The position numbers were made by a program, and so were the translations under genes. This document shows positions 51,280 through 59,344 of a DNA stretch of 64,000 nt, in pieces. The DNA comes from Agromyces flavus. Lineage in GTDB: Bacteria > Actinomycetota > Actinomycetes > Actinomycetales > Microbacteriaceae. Under the pieces are notes generated by a model that had not been told where the DNA came from, searched no databases, and saw nothing but the letters and a program-made list of their open reading frames with translations. The stretch's first letter is position 1. Each line of letters starts with the position of its first letter. The stretch is from the NCBI RefSeq assembly GCF_900104685.1, contig NZ_LT629755.1, positions 1,426,001-1,490,000 of the forward strand, in the 5' to 3' direction.

Positions 51280-53327
51280 CCCGGACTCACACGCGCGAGG
51301 TCCCACGACACTCGCGAACGGCGGTCTGGACGGCCGTCGTCGCACTGGCCGCCGGGGTGATCGGCGGCGCGTCACCGGCCGTGGCCGCCGAACCCGCGCC
51401 GCTGACCAACCTCGCGCATCTCGACTTCCTGATGGACACCGTCTCGCCCGACGAGGTGGACGGTCACACGACCTACCGGCTCGCCGAGGAGCCGGACCTC
51501 ACGATGCCGTGGACCTACGCGGACGCGCGCCCCGGCGGCACGTTCGAGCGCGTCGGCGGCGGCGGCCTGGTCGACCCGGTCACGGGTCACTGGGGCCAGG
51601 GCGCATACAACGCCGACGACATCTCCCGGGCGGCGGTGGTGTACCTGCGGCACTGGCAGCTCACGGATGACGCGACGAGCCGGCAGACCGCGTACGAGCT
51701 GCTGCGCTCGCTCGCCTACGTGCAGACCGTCGAGGGCCCGAACGCCGGCAACGTGGTGCTGTGGATGCAGCCCGACGGCGAGCTCAACCCCAGCGCCGAG
51801 CCCGTCGAGCTGCCCGATCCCTCCGACTCGGGTCCGAGCTACTGGCTGGCCCGCACGCTGTGGGCCTTCGGCGAAGGGTACGCGGCCTTCGCCGCGAAGG
51901 GCGCCGATCCCGCCTTCACGGCATTCCTCGGCGAGCGGATGTCGCTGGCCCGGGATGCCGTCGATCGGCAGGTGCTGACGAACTACGGCGAGTTCGGCAC
52001 GGCCGACGGCATGCGGGTGCCGCTCTGGCTGATCGTCGACGGCGCCGACGCGAGCGCCGAGGCAGTGCTGGGCCTGTCGGCCTACGTCGAGGCGGCGCCG
52101 GATGACGCGGCCGCCGCGGACACGCTCGCGAAGCTCGCGGAGGGCATCGCGCTGATGTCCGCAGGCGACGTGCGCGAGTGGCCGTACGGCGCCATCCTGC
52201 CGTGGGCGCAGTCGCGCTCGATGTGGCACGCGTGGGGATCGCAGATGCCGGCCGCGCTCGCGGAGGCGTCCGACGTGCTCGGCGACACGTCGCTCCTCGA
52301 ACCGGCCGTGCTCGACTCGTCGTCCTTCACGCCGACGCTGCTGACGGCCGGTGGACCCGACAACGGCTGGTTCCCGACGCCGGCCGACCGCGTCCAGATC
52401 GCGTATGGAGCCGATTCGCGCGTGCAGTCGCTGCTCTCGGTCGCGGACGCCTCGGGATCGACCGGGTTCGCGGAACTCGCCGCCATCCAGGCCGCCTGGT
52501 TCTTCGGCGCCAACCGAGCCGATGAGGCGATGTACGACCCGGCGACGGGCGTGACCTACGACGGCATCCAGCCCGATGGCACCATCAACCGCAACAGCGG
52601 CGCCGAGAGCACGATCCACGGCCTGTTGACCATGCTCGCGCTCGACGCGCGTCCCGAGCTCGCCGAGCGTGCGACGTCGGTCGACCACGTCGCCTCGCGA
52701 CACGGCCTCACCACGGTCGAGGCGGAGGATGCGGTCTCAACGACCGGCATCGTCGTCGCGCCGGAGTCCGCGTGGACGGGTGAATCGCTCTACTCCGGGT
52801 CGACGCTCGTGCTCGATCGCCGCGACACGGCGACGTTCGACCTCGGCGTGGACGAGGTCGACCGGTGGGTCGAGCCCGTCGCGTGGATCCCCGAGGACGG
52901 GACCGCCCGATCGATCTGGCAGAGCGACGGCACGGGTCTCGGTTCGCTCGACGGTCGGGGCGAGCCGCAGGGCATCAGCCCGGTGCCCGGCGTGCTCCTT
53001 CCGCGCGTGCTCCAGGGCGTCGTCGACGCGTCGGAGTCCACGGTGACGGCTCGCGTCGTCAAGGATGCGGTGACGCTCGACGCGCTCATCGTGCGTCCGG
53101 TCGTGTCGCGCCTGCTCCTCGAAGGCGAGGGCGGTGCGACCGAGTTGGTGCACTCGTCGGCACGATCGCCGCAGCGGGTGCCGATCGGGTTCGAGGACCG
53201 GCTGTCCACCGCGAACCTGTATGACTCGGAGGGACGCCTGGTGTCGGCCGCGGATCTCGACGGCGCCGGGACGATCCGGATTCCGTCAGGCGGCTTCGCC
53301 GTCGTCTCCACCGACGAGGCGGGGTGA
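51276..53327 (+). CDS. large secreted protein, probable glycan-active enzyme
   Basis: 683 residues with a Sec signal peptide of about 37 residues. Residues about 40–460 look like an alpha/alpha toroid (repeated helical blocks; WGQGAYNADDISRAAVVYLR, SYWLARTLWAFGEGYAAFA, GAESTIHGLLTMLALDARPE), as in several glycosidase and lyase families. The rest is beta-rich and may bind carbohydrate (TTVEAEDAVSTTG). I cannot name the family. Cotranscribed with GH130 (ATGA overlap, GGAGGAGG), so it likely releases the sugar that the transporter takes up. Confidence 0.72.
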   Translation: MTRTHTREVPRHSRTAVWTAVVALAAGVIGGASPAVAAEPAPLTNLAHLDFLMDTVSPDEVDGHTTYRLAEEPDLTMPWTYADARPGGTFERVGGGGLVDPVTGHWGQGAYNADDISRAAVVYLRHWQLTDDATSRQTAYELLRSLAYVQTVEGPNAGNVVLWMQPDGELNPSAEPVELPDPSDSGPSYWLARTLWAFGEGYAAFAAKGADPAFTAFLGERMSLARDAVDRQVLTNYGEFGTADGMRVPLWLIVDGADASAEAVLGLSAYVEAAPDDAAAADTLAKLAEGIALMSAGDVREWPYGAILPWAQSRSMWHAWGSQMPAALAEASDVLGDTSLLEPAVLDSSSFTPTLLTAGGPDNGWFPTPADRVQIAYGADSRVQSLLSVADASGSTGFAELAAIQAAWFFGANRADEAMYDPATGVTYDGIQPDGTINRNSGAESTIHGLLTMLALDARPELAERATSVDHVASRHGLTTVEAEDAVSTTGIVVAPESAWTGESLYSGSTLVLDRRDTATFDLGVDEVDRWVEPVAWIPEDGTARSIWQSDGTGLGSLDGRGEPQGISPVPGVLLPRVLQGVVDASESTVTARVVKDAVTLDALIVRPVVSRLLLEGEGGATELVHSSARSPQRVPIGFEDRLSTANLYDSEGRLVSAADLDGAGTIRIPSGGFAVVSTDEAG

Positions 53328-53345
53328 TGCCTGAAGCGGACGAAC

Positions 53346-53376
53346 CCGAGGGCCCCTCGCGATGAGGGGCCCTCGG
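53346..53376 (+). terminator. strong terminator of the sugar operon
   Basis: CCGAGGGCCCCTC (53346–53358) and GAGGGGCCCTCGG (53364–53376) form a perfect 13-base stem with loop GCGAT, 18 bases after the stop codon. It may also serve the converging SRPBCC gene. Confidence 0.8.
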
Positions 53377-53411
53377 CGTTGCTGCTCGCAGCATGGGCCG
53401 GTGCGACCGGT

Positions 53412-54188
53412 CTAGCGGTCGGGGCTGTCCCGACGCAGCGTGGGGTCGACGTCCGGGTCGACCACGTCGGTCATGAGCGGCTCCCCTTCCGGACGAGCGG
53501 TTCTCGCGCGGGCGGCGGGGTCGTCGACCGCAGGAACGGTGTCGACCGGCGTGATCACCTCGACATCGGTCTCCACGACGTCGGTGTCGGACGACTTCCT
53601 GCCGGCCGTCGCCGCCGCGGCACCTGCGGCCGCCGCAGCCGCGGCGACCCCGGCGGCCACAACCTTGCCGGACACGCCGGCCTTGCCCGAGTCACCGCGT
53701 GACGCGTCCGCGTCCTCGATCCCCGGAGTCCCCGGGACGTTCTCGATGGTGCCCCGCCAGGCTCCGGAGGCGTAACCCTCGGACTCGACGAGTTCCTTGA
53801 AACGCTCGAGGTCGTTCTTCGTCTGGTGGTCGACCACGTTCAGCTTGTCACCCACCTTCTCGACGAGGCCCTCGGGCTCGTACTCCAACGTCAGCCGTAC
53901 GGACGTCTGGCCGCCGCCGAGGTCCTCGAACGTGACCTCGCCGGCGTTCGTCGCGCCCTCGGTCGCAGCCCACGAGACCTTGGTGTCCGGCACCTGCTCG
54001 AGGATCCTCGCCTCCCACTTCCGGCGGACGCCGGCGAGGTCGGCGACCCACTCGAGCCGGTCGTCGCTCAGTTGGGTGACCTTCTTGATGCCGTGCATGA
54101 AGTGCGGGAAGTCCTCGAACTGGGTCCACTGGTTGTAGGCCACGCTGACCGGGACGTTCACGAGGATCCTGTGTTCGACCTTCGTCAT
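53412..54188 (-). CDS. SRPBCC-family protein with long disordered tail
   Basis: 258 residues. Residues 1–150 are an SRPBCC (polyketide cyclase/START-like) domain: ILVNVPVSVAYNQWTQFEDF, VTQLSDDRLEWVADLAGVRR, ARILEQVPDTKVSWAAT, VRLTLEYEP. The rest has an Ala run (GKVVAAGVAAAAAAAGAAAA) and an acidic Pro/Asp tail. The domain binds hydrophobic ligands in general; no role is known. ATG at 54188 has GAAGGAG. Confidence 0.82.
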   Translation of the reverse strand: MTKVEHRILVNVPVSVAYNQWTQFEDFPHFMHGIKKVTQLSDDRLEWVADLAGVRRKWEARILEQVPDTKVSWAATEGATNAGEVTFEDLGGGQTSVRLTLEYEPEGLVEKVGDKLNVVDHQTKNDLERFKELVESEGYASGAWRGTIENVPGTPGIEDADASRGDSGKAGVSGKVVAAGVAAAAAAAGAAAATAGRKSSDTDVVETDVEVITPVDTVPAVDDPAARARTARPEGEPLMTDVVDPDVDPTLRRDSPDR

Positions 54189-54350
54189 GGGTGTCTCCTT
54201 CACTTCGTCGAGGTGGGACGGGTAGTCGCCGCCACCTGCGAAGGAGCGTACGTCCGGCGTGAAGGCGGCATCAGCCCCTTGCGCTCGCACCGGATAACAC
54301 TCGGGAAGCGCGTCCGAAGCGTGCTGGCCGAGCTCGACGGGTGAAACGCG

Positions 54351-54392
54351 AACGGCCCGGAACGCGCGGGTTCCGCGACGTTCCAGGCCGTT
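54351..54392 (-). terminator. probable original terminator of tRNA-Pro, displaced by the IS
   Basis: A 14-base stem with one mismatch, AACGGCCCGGAACG (54351–54364) and CGTTCCAGGCCGTT (54379–54392). It lies two bases from the left direct repeat. If the element and one repeat are removed, it begins seven bases beyond the tRNA 3' end, the expected place for its terminator. Confidence 0.6.
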
Positions 54393-54394
54393 CC

Positions 54395-54410
54395 TCGGTC
54401 GGGATGACAG
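54395..54410. repeat. left copy of 16-bp direct repeat flanking the IS
   Basis: TCGGTCGGGATGACAG, identical to 55746–55761. It abuts the left inverted repeat and copies the last 11 bases of tRNA-Pro. Confidence 0.9.
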
Positions 54411-54503
54411 TGTGTGGTTTCAGGACATCGTTGACGGGTGTGTCGGGACATCGACGACATGTCGGATGTGTCGGGACATCGTTGACGGCCTCGACGATGG
54501 GGC

Positions 54504-55724
54504 ATGTCGAGAGGGAACCGGAATCGTGTCATCGCCCACGCCATCGTCGACGGCGGCTTGACCGCCGCGGACGCCGCCGCCCGGTTCGGGATCAGCCGGC
54601 AATGGGCGACCACGCTCGCGAACCGGTACCGGGAAGGCGGCGACGACGCGCTCGAGCCACGCTCCCGCAAGCCACGGCGATCACCGACGCGTACCACCGA
54701 AGGCACACGGCAGCGGATCCTGACGCTTCGAACCGAACTGGCCCGCGCCGGACTCGATGGCGGCGCCGAGTCGATCCGCGATCGGCTGACTCGCACCGGT
54801 GAGAAGGCCCCGAGCGTGTCCACGATCTGGCGGATCCTGCGCGCTGAGGGCGTCGTGACCCCGCAACCGCAGAAACGGCCGCGGTCCTCGATCATCCGGT
54901 TCGAAGCCGTCCAGCCGAACGAGACCTGGCAGTCCGACTTCACGCATTGGCCCCTCGCCGACGGCACCGACGTGGAGATCATCTCCTGGCTGGACGATCA
55001 CTCCCGCTACCTTGTGCGCATCAGCGCGCACGCCCGCGTGACCGGCCCGATCGTGGTCGCCACCTTCACCAGCGCCGCGGATATGCACGGGCTGCCCGCG
55101 TCCACCCTGACCGACAACGGCATGGTCTACACCACCCGGTTCGCCCGCGGCGGCAGCGGACCGAACGGGTTCGAGACCCTGCTCGGCCGGCTCGGGATCA
55201 CCCAGAAGAACGGCTCCCCCGCGCACCCGCAGACCCAGGGCAAAATCGAACGCTTCCACCAGACCCTCAAGCAGTGGCTCCGACGGCAACCGCCCGCCGA
55301 CACGATCCAAGCCCTGAACCAGCAGCTCGAGCACTTCCAGGAGCTGTACAACGAGCACCGCCCGCATCGCGCGATCGACCGAAGCACCCCCGGCGAGGCG
55401 TACCGGTCGCTCCCGAAAGCCGAACCCCGACTCCGCCACGGCGACGAGCACTGGCGGGTCCGCTACGACACCGTCGACAACGTCGGCACGATCACCATCC
55501 GCTACGCCGGCCGACTCCGACACCTCGGCATCGGCCGCGCCCACGCCGGCACCCCCGTCATCCTGCTCGTGAACGGGCCGGAAACCCTCGTCACCGCCAG
55601 GCACACCGGCGAACTCCTCGCCGAACACGTCATCGATCCCGGCCGCGACTACCAACCCCGGAAACGACAGAAGCCCCTCCCGAAGGAGGGGCTTCATGTC
55701 AACGATGTCCCGGAACATCTGTAA
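54504..55724 (+). CDS. IS481-family transposase
   Basis: 406 residues, full length. N-terminal helix-turn-helix (LTAADAAARFGISRQWATTL), then an RNase H-fold DDE core: first Asp in TWQSDFTHWP, second in TLTDNGMVY, Glu in GKIERFHQTLKQWL. The C-terminal part continues into the right inverted repeat, where its stop lies. A hairpin lies within its last codons. Intact, so the element may be active. Confidence 0.95.
   Translation: MSRGNRNRVIAHAIVDGGLTAADAAARFGISRQWATTLANRYREGGDDALEPRSRKPRRSPTRTTEGTRQRILTLRTELARAGLDGGAESIRDRLTRTGEKAPSVSTIWRILRAEGVVTPQPQKRPRSSIIRFEAVQPNETWQSDFTHWPLADGTDVEIISWLDDHSRYLVRISAHARVTGPIVVATFTSAADMHGLPASTLTDNGMVYTTRFARGGSGPNGFETLLGRLGITQKNGSPAHPQTQGKIERFHQTLKQWLRRQPPADTIQALNQQLEHFQELYNEHRPHRAIDRSTPGEAYRSLPKAEPRLRHGDEHWRVRYDTVDNVGTITIRYAGRLRHLGIGRAHAGTPVILLVNGPETLVTARHTGELLAEHVIDPGRDYQPRKRQKPLPKEGLHVNDVPEHL
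55670..55695 (+). terminator. hairpin inside the 3' end of the transposase gene
   Basis: GAAGCCCCTCC and GGAGGGGCTTC make a perfect 11-base stem with a CGAA tetraloop, ending about 30 bases before the transposase stop. It could end or slow transcription leaving or entering the element. Confidence 0.6.
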
Positions 55725-55745
55725 ACGATGTCCCGACACATCACA

Positions 55746-55761
55746 TCGGTCGGGATGACAG
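55746..55761. repeat. right copy of 16-bp direct repeat flanking the IS
   Basis: TCGGTCGGGATGACAG; its last 11 bases are the 3' end of the intact tRNA-Pro gene. Confidence 0.9.
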
Positions 55762-55823
55762 GATTTGAACCTGCGACCCCCTGACCCCCAGTCAGGTGCG
55801 CTACCAAGCTGCGCCACATCCCG
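55750..55823 (-). tRNA. tRNA-Pro (anticodon GGG)
   Basis: Read on the minus strand: acceptor CGGGATG/CATCCCG, D arm GCGC/GCGC, anticodon stem CCTGA/TCAGG with loop CTGGGGG (anticodon GGG), T arm GCAGG/CCTGT with TTCAAAT, discriminator A. CCA is not encoded. A TATGAT at 55857–55862 is a possible -10. The IS lies five bases beyond the acceptor stem. Confidence 0.95.
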
Positions 55824-55931
55824 TTGCTCCCGCGTTCCGCCGGAGACAACTTGACCATCATAGCCGCATACGGAGGCGTGCTCATGCACGGCCCCCGGCG
55901 CCGCGCCATCCGTCGCCCGCCGAAGACGCAG

Positions 55932-56588
55932 TCAGATGTGCTCGCGCACCGCCGCCATGAACCCGGTCGGGTCGTCGACCCAGATGCGAACGTCGTCCAC
56001 GAGGTGCTCGCCGCCCTTGGGCGCGGTGCCGGGCAGCCGCACGGGGGTCGGTCGTTCGAGTTCGATGCGGATGACCGTCTCGTCCTGCATGCGCAGCGAC
56101 AGCGTGCGCGCGCCATCCGCCTCGGTGATCTTCGGGGTCTTCGGCTCGTCGACGCGGCGCTCGCGGGCGACCGAGGCGATGTCGTCCCATGAGAGCAGGA
56201 TGTCGGTCTCGAGCCCTTCGCGCACGCGGATGCCGTCGGGGCCGACGGTGTGCGGGCGCATGAGGTAGCCGAACAGGAGCCCCAGCATCCAGGTCAGCCC
56301 CCAGATGCCCAGGGCGAGCACGGCGATGCGGACCGCCGGCCACCGGTGCACGATGAGGTCGAGGATCGGGATCTCGACCGCGGACAGGACGATGAAGATC
56401 CACAGGATGGTCAGCACCGGTCGGTGGTAGCCGAAGCCCGCCGCGCCGGGCGCGATCGCGGGCCGGCGCATGAGGAACCGCCCGATGTTGGCGTAGATCC
56501 GCAGCTCGACGCGGAGCGCCCGGAGCAGGGTGACGCCGAGGCGGCGGGCGGCGGATGGCGCGGTTCGCTCGCGCAGTTCGACGCTCAT
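55932..56588 (-). CDS. two-helix membrane protein with PH-like domain
   Basis: 218 residues. Two hydrophobic helices (VLTILWIFIVLSAVEIPILD; AVLALGIWGLTWMLGLLFGY) precede a soluble part (GPDGIRVREGLETDILLSWD, TLSLRMQDETVIRIELERPT) that resembles PH-like or bacterial bPH domains. No certain family. Its ATG overlaps the stop of the marR gene, so it belongs to that unit. Confidence 0.68.
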   Translation of the reverse strand: MSVELRERTAPSAARRLGVTLLRALRVELRIYANIGRFLMRRPAIAPGAAGFGYHRPVLTILWIFIVLSAVEIPILDLIVHRWPAVRIAVLALGIWGLTWMLGLLFGYLMRPHTVGPDGIRVREGLETDILLSWDDIASVARERRVDEPKTPKITEADGARTLSLRMQDETVIRIELERPTPVRLPGTAPKGGEHLVDDVRIWVDDPTGFMAAVREHI

Positions 56589-57085
56589 GCCGATTCGTGC
56601 TCGGTCGTCCCGCGCGTCGTCGAGCGGTGCGCCGTCGCGCGGCCCGTCTCCGCGGCGGCGACGAGTTCGCCCAGCCGGGCCGCGATCGCCTCGGCGCCCC
56701 GCACGAACGCCTCGCGGTCGGATGGCGCGACGGCATCGAGCAGCGTCTGGGAGAGCTCCTCGTGGTCGCGCTGCATCTCGCGCATGAGCTGGGCGGATGA
56801 GGGCGTGAGCGAGACCAGGACCGCGCGGCGGTCGGTCGGATGCGGGGCGCGGTGGACGTAGCCCGACGCCTCGAGGGCGTCGACGAGTCCGGTGATGTTG
56901 CGAGGGCTCACCTCGAGGCGCCGTGCGAGCGCCTGCTGGGTCGAGGGTCCCTCGTGAGCGAGGTCCCAGAGCACGCGCGTGCGCGCCGCCGAGAGCGACG
57001 TGCCGGCGAACTCGCGCGCCATGTCGCGCTGGAAGAGCTCGCTGATCTCGAGAAGCCGGTCGAGCACGGTCGGTTCGGGCGCCAT
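56585..57085 (-). CDS. MarR-family regulator
   Basis: 166 residues. Winged helix region: FAGTSLSAARTRVLWDLAHE, QQALARRLEVSPRNITGLVD, ASGYVHRAPHPTDRRAVLVS. Regulates an unknown function, perhaps the coupled membrane protein. ATG at 57085 is chosen because TATGAT ends six bases before it; an ATG at 57103 lies upstream of that -10. Confidence 0.9.
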   Translation of the reverse strand: MAPEPTVLDRLLEISELFQRDMAREFAGTSLSAARTRVLWDLAHEGPSTQQALARRLEVSPRNITGLVDALEASGYVHRAPHPTDRRAVLVSLTPSSAQLMREMQRDHEELSQTLLDAVAPSDREAFVRGAEAIAARLGELVAAAETGRATAHRSTTRGTTEHESA

Positions 57086-57091
57086 GTCTTG

Positions 57092-57097
57092 ATCATA
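57092..57097 (-). promoter_or_regulatory. leaderless -10 TATGAT
   Basis: TATGAT on the minus strand, six bases before the marR ATG at 57085. Confidence 0.6.
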
Positions 57098-57171
57098 CTT
57101 CATCGTTACCTAGATTCACGAGTGAGCCGCGGGCCCCACGAGCAGCCTCTCCGCGAACCGTCGCGACCCAG

Positions 57172-57177
57172 TACGCT
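57172..57177 (+). promoter_or_regulatory. leaderless -10 TACGCT
   Basis: TACGCT ends six bases before the ATG at 57184. Confidence 0.6.
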
Positions 57178-57183
57178 GCGCGC

Positions 57184-57720
57184 ATGCCCATCCCGAAGCC
57201 CGGTCCCGTCGCCGCATGGTTCAATCGCGTGCCGTCGTACCTCTACCGTGCGCATCTCGGCGCGATCATGGGTCCGCGGTTCGTCATGCTGACGACCGTC
57301 GGCCGCCGGTCGCGAGCCGTGCGGCGCACCGTCGTCGAGGTGTTCGCGCGGGGCGAGACGCCGGGCCGTGACGGGCTGCCGGTGCTCCACGTCGTCGCGA
57401 GCCGTGGCGCGCGCAGCGACTGGTACGCCAACGCGACGTCGATGGGTCGGATCCGGGTCGATTGGATGGATCGGCGAGGCCGCGCGGATGTGCATCGGCT
57501 CGACATCGACGACCGCGTGCACCTGCTCACCCGATACGCGAGCGACCATCCGAAGGCGGCCGCGATGCTGGTGAAGGGCGTCCTCGACGAGCCCTCGACG
57601 GCCGGAACCGAGCAGATGCGACGGCTCGCGGCCGCGGTCCGGGCGCTCCGGCTCGAGCCGGCCGGCGGCGCGATCACCGACGGGTCGACGGCCGACTCGG
57701 ATGTCGCACCCCGGCGGTAG
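57184..57720 (+). CDS. deazaflavin-dependent nitroreductase-family protein, copy 1
   Basis: 178 residues with the split-barrel pattern of the Ddn/F420-dependent family (MLTTVGRRSRAVRRTVVEVF, HVVASRGARSDWYANATSMG). Members use F420H2 or bind F420 or heme; the cofactor here is unproven. A second member lies at 59345–59788. Leaderless ATG. The stop codon TAG forms part of the next gene's -10. Confidence 0.75.
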   Translation: MPIPKPGPVAAWFNRVPSYLYRAHLGAIMGPRFVMLTTVGRRSRAVRRTVVEVFARGETPGRDGLPVLHVVASRGARSDWYANATSMGRIRVDWMDRRGRADVHRLDIDDRVHLLTRYASDHPKAAAMLVKGVLDEPSTAGTEQMRRLAAAVRALRLEPAGGAITDGSTADSDVAPRR

Positions 57721-57723
57721 CGT
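57718..57723 (+). promoter_or_regulatory. leaderless -10 TAGCGT
   Basis: TAGCGT, whose TAG is the stop codon of the preceding gene, ends six bases before the ATG at 57730. Confidence 0.55.
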
Positions 57724-57729
57724 CGGCAT

Positions 57730-58347
57730 ATGGCGAACGACACGATCACCGCAGCGACGGCGCTGCGGATCATCCCGGCCGGCGAGGCACCCTTCGCCGA
57801 CGTCGAGTCGGTGTTCGGCACTCGGGGCGACCCCGCCGGGTGCTGGTGCCAGTGGTACAAGCTCGGCCGCGCCGACTTCCAAGCTGCCGGGCGCGACGTC
57901 CTGCGCGAACGCCTGGCCGCGCAATTGTCCGAGCCCGGTCCTGGGCCCGGACTGTTGGCCTATGACGGCGACACCCCGGTCGGCTGGTGCGCGGTCGAGC
58001 CGCGTCCCGCGCTTCCCCGACTGGCGCACAGCCCGGTCGGCTCGGCTTCCCCCGACGACGATTTCGACGATGCGACCGTCTGGTCGGTCTCGTGCTTCGT
58101 GATTCCGCGCGCGTTCCGGCGTCGGGGCGTCGCGGGTGCACTCGCCCGAGCCGCGGCCGACTACGCGCGCGACCAGGGCGCGCGTGTGCTCGAGGCGTAT
58201 GCCGTCGACCCGGCCGCTCGAGACGGCAAGCCGCCCGCGGCCGACCTGTTCCCCGGCACGGTCTCGATGTACCTGGCCGCGGGCTTCCACGAGGTCTCAC
58301 GGCCGAAGCCCCACCGCGCGGTGATGCAGCTCGAGATGCGCGACTGA
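57730..58347 (+). CDS. GNAT-family acetyltransferase
   Basis: 205 residues. N-terminal WCQWYKLGRADFQ block and acetyl-CoA loop VIPRAFRRRGVAGALARAAA, C-terminal GTVSMYLAAGFHEVSRPKPH. This pattern occurs in a group of GNAT proteins with unknown substrates. Leaderless start. Converges on the CHAD gene with 10 bp between. Confidence 0.85.
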   Translation: MANDTITAATALRIIPAGEAPFADVESVFGTRGDPAGCWCQWYKLGRADFQAAGRDVLRERLAAQLSEPGPGPGLLAYDGDTPVGWCAVEPRPALPRLAHSPVGSASPDDDFDDATVWSVSCFVIPRAFRRRGVAGALARAAADYARDQGARVLEAYAVDPAARDGKPPAADLFPGTVSMYLAAGFHEVSRPKPHRAVMQLEMRD

Positions 58348-58357
58348 ACCCAGGGGC

Positions 58358-59314
58358 TCAGCGCTTCCGCCACGCGTCCACGGCATCCCGCAGATCGTCG
58401 ATGGCGTCGTCCAGGTCCTTCAGCCGGGCGCGGGCCCGTTCGTCGGCCGCCGCCGCAACCGCCTCGAACGCCGCCGACGGCTCCCCCGCGTGCGCGGCGT
58501 GTGCGCCGGCCCGACGCACGTGCTCGGCGAACAGCACCTCGTCACGGTGATCGCCCAGCACGTCGTGCAGCGACTCCCCCGCCTCCGCGAGGCGCGTCGC
58601 CCGATCGCCGAACAGCGCGAGCGGCTCGTCGACGACCGCCTCGGCCGCATAGCGCAGCCGACGGCCGGCCTTCCGCACCTCGTGCAACGCCTCGGGCTCC
58701 CGATCCTTGCCGAGTCGATCGGCACGCTTGAGCGCCCTCCGCGCCTCATGCGCGATCAGGTCGCCCAGCACGGGCTTGGCCTCGCGCGAGGCGAGCGGAG
58801 TGAACGACGGTGACGCGAGGAACGTGGCGAGCAGTTCCCTGCGCGCCTCCGCGCGCGGCATCCCCTGTCGCTCGACGAACCGCGCGTGCGCGAGGCGATG
58901 CGCGTCGATCTCGGCGTCGATGAGTCGCTGCCGCACCTCCGCCGCCTGCTCGGGCTCGGCGACCACGTCGCGCTGCGGGTCGTGCTCGGCCGCGTCCTCG
59001 AGAGTCCGCTGGGCGACCTGCATGCGCACCTCGATGTCCCGCACCGTGCCGAGCTCTCGACCGTACTCGCCGTACCGGCGTCGCAGCGCGACCGTCGCGG
59101 AGGGATCGAACAGCGGACCGAACGCCGCGAGCAGGCTGCGAAGCCGACGAACGTGCGTGCGCAGTTGATGCACGGCGTCGGGCTCATCAGCCACGGCCGT
59201 CGGCTCGAGTTGGGCCATCCGCTCGCCGATGGCCCGCAGCGCCGCGAGCGCGGCGGCACCGGCATCGGCATCGTCGGGGATGGATGCGATGGACTCGACC
59301 TCGGCGTCCGCCAT
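58358..59314 (-). CDS. CHAD-domain protein
   Basis: 318 residues, all helical, with conserved His and Arg positions of CHAD domains (VHQLRTHVRRLRSLLAAFGP, RDIEVRMQVAQRTLEDAAEH, LHEVRKAGRRLRYAAEAV). CHAD domains bind polyphosphate. No CYTH domain is fused or adjacent. Leaderless ATG at 59314. Confidence 0.9.
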   Translation of the reverse strand: MADAEVESIASIPDDADAGAAALAALRAIGERMAQLEPTAVADEPDAVHQLRTHVRRLRSLLAAFGPLFDPSATVALRRRYGEYGRELGTVRDIEVRMQVAQRTLEDAAEHDPQRDVVAEPEQAAEVRQRLIDAEIDAHRLAHARFVERQGMPRAEARRELLATFLASPSFTPLASREAKPVLGDLIAHEARRALKRADRLGKDREPEALHEVRKAGRRLRYAAEAVVDEPLALFGDRATRLAEAGESLHDVLGDHRDEVLFAEHVRRAGAHAAHAGEPSAAFEAVAAAADERARARLKDLDDAIDDLRDAVDAWRKR

Positions 59315-59320
59315 GCGCCC

Positions 59321-59326
59321 ATGCTA
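59321..59326 (-). promoter_or_regulatory. leaderless -10 TAGCAT
   Basis: TAGCAT on the minus strand, six bases before the CHAD gene ATG. Confidence 0.6.
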
Positions 59327-59344
59327 CGGGGCCGACGGATGGCC

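Larger units (their letters stand above)
54411..55745. mobile_element. IS481-family insertion sequence, complete
   Basis: 1335 bp with imperfect terminal inverted repeats of 27 bp (54411–54437 and 55719–55745; 21 of 27 identical, both starting TGTG). A core GGACATCG recurs three times at the left end (from 54423, 54445 and 54474) and twice at the right, probably transposase sites. One intact DDE transposase gene. The exact 16-bp direct repeat outside both ends is the target duplication, and its perfect state suggests recent insertion. Confidence 0.88.

Noticed and set aside
53640..53700. Ala-rich run in the SRPBCC protein as a membrane helix
   Set aside because: It is almost pure Ala and Gly between charged disordered segments; low complexity is more likely than a real helix, though a weak anchor is not excluded.
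54395..55761. Integrative element att sites at tRNA-Pro
   Set aside because: The 16-bp repeats touch the inverted repeats of a simple DDE insertion sequence and there is no integrase, so they are a target duplication rather than att sites.
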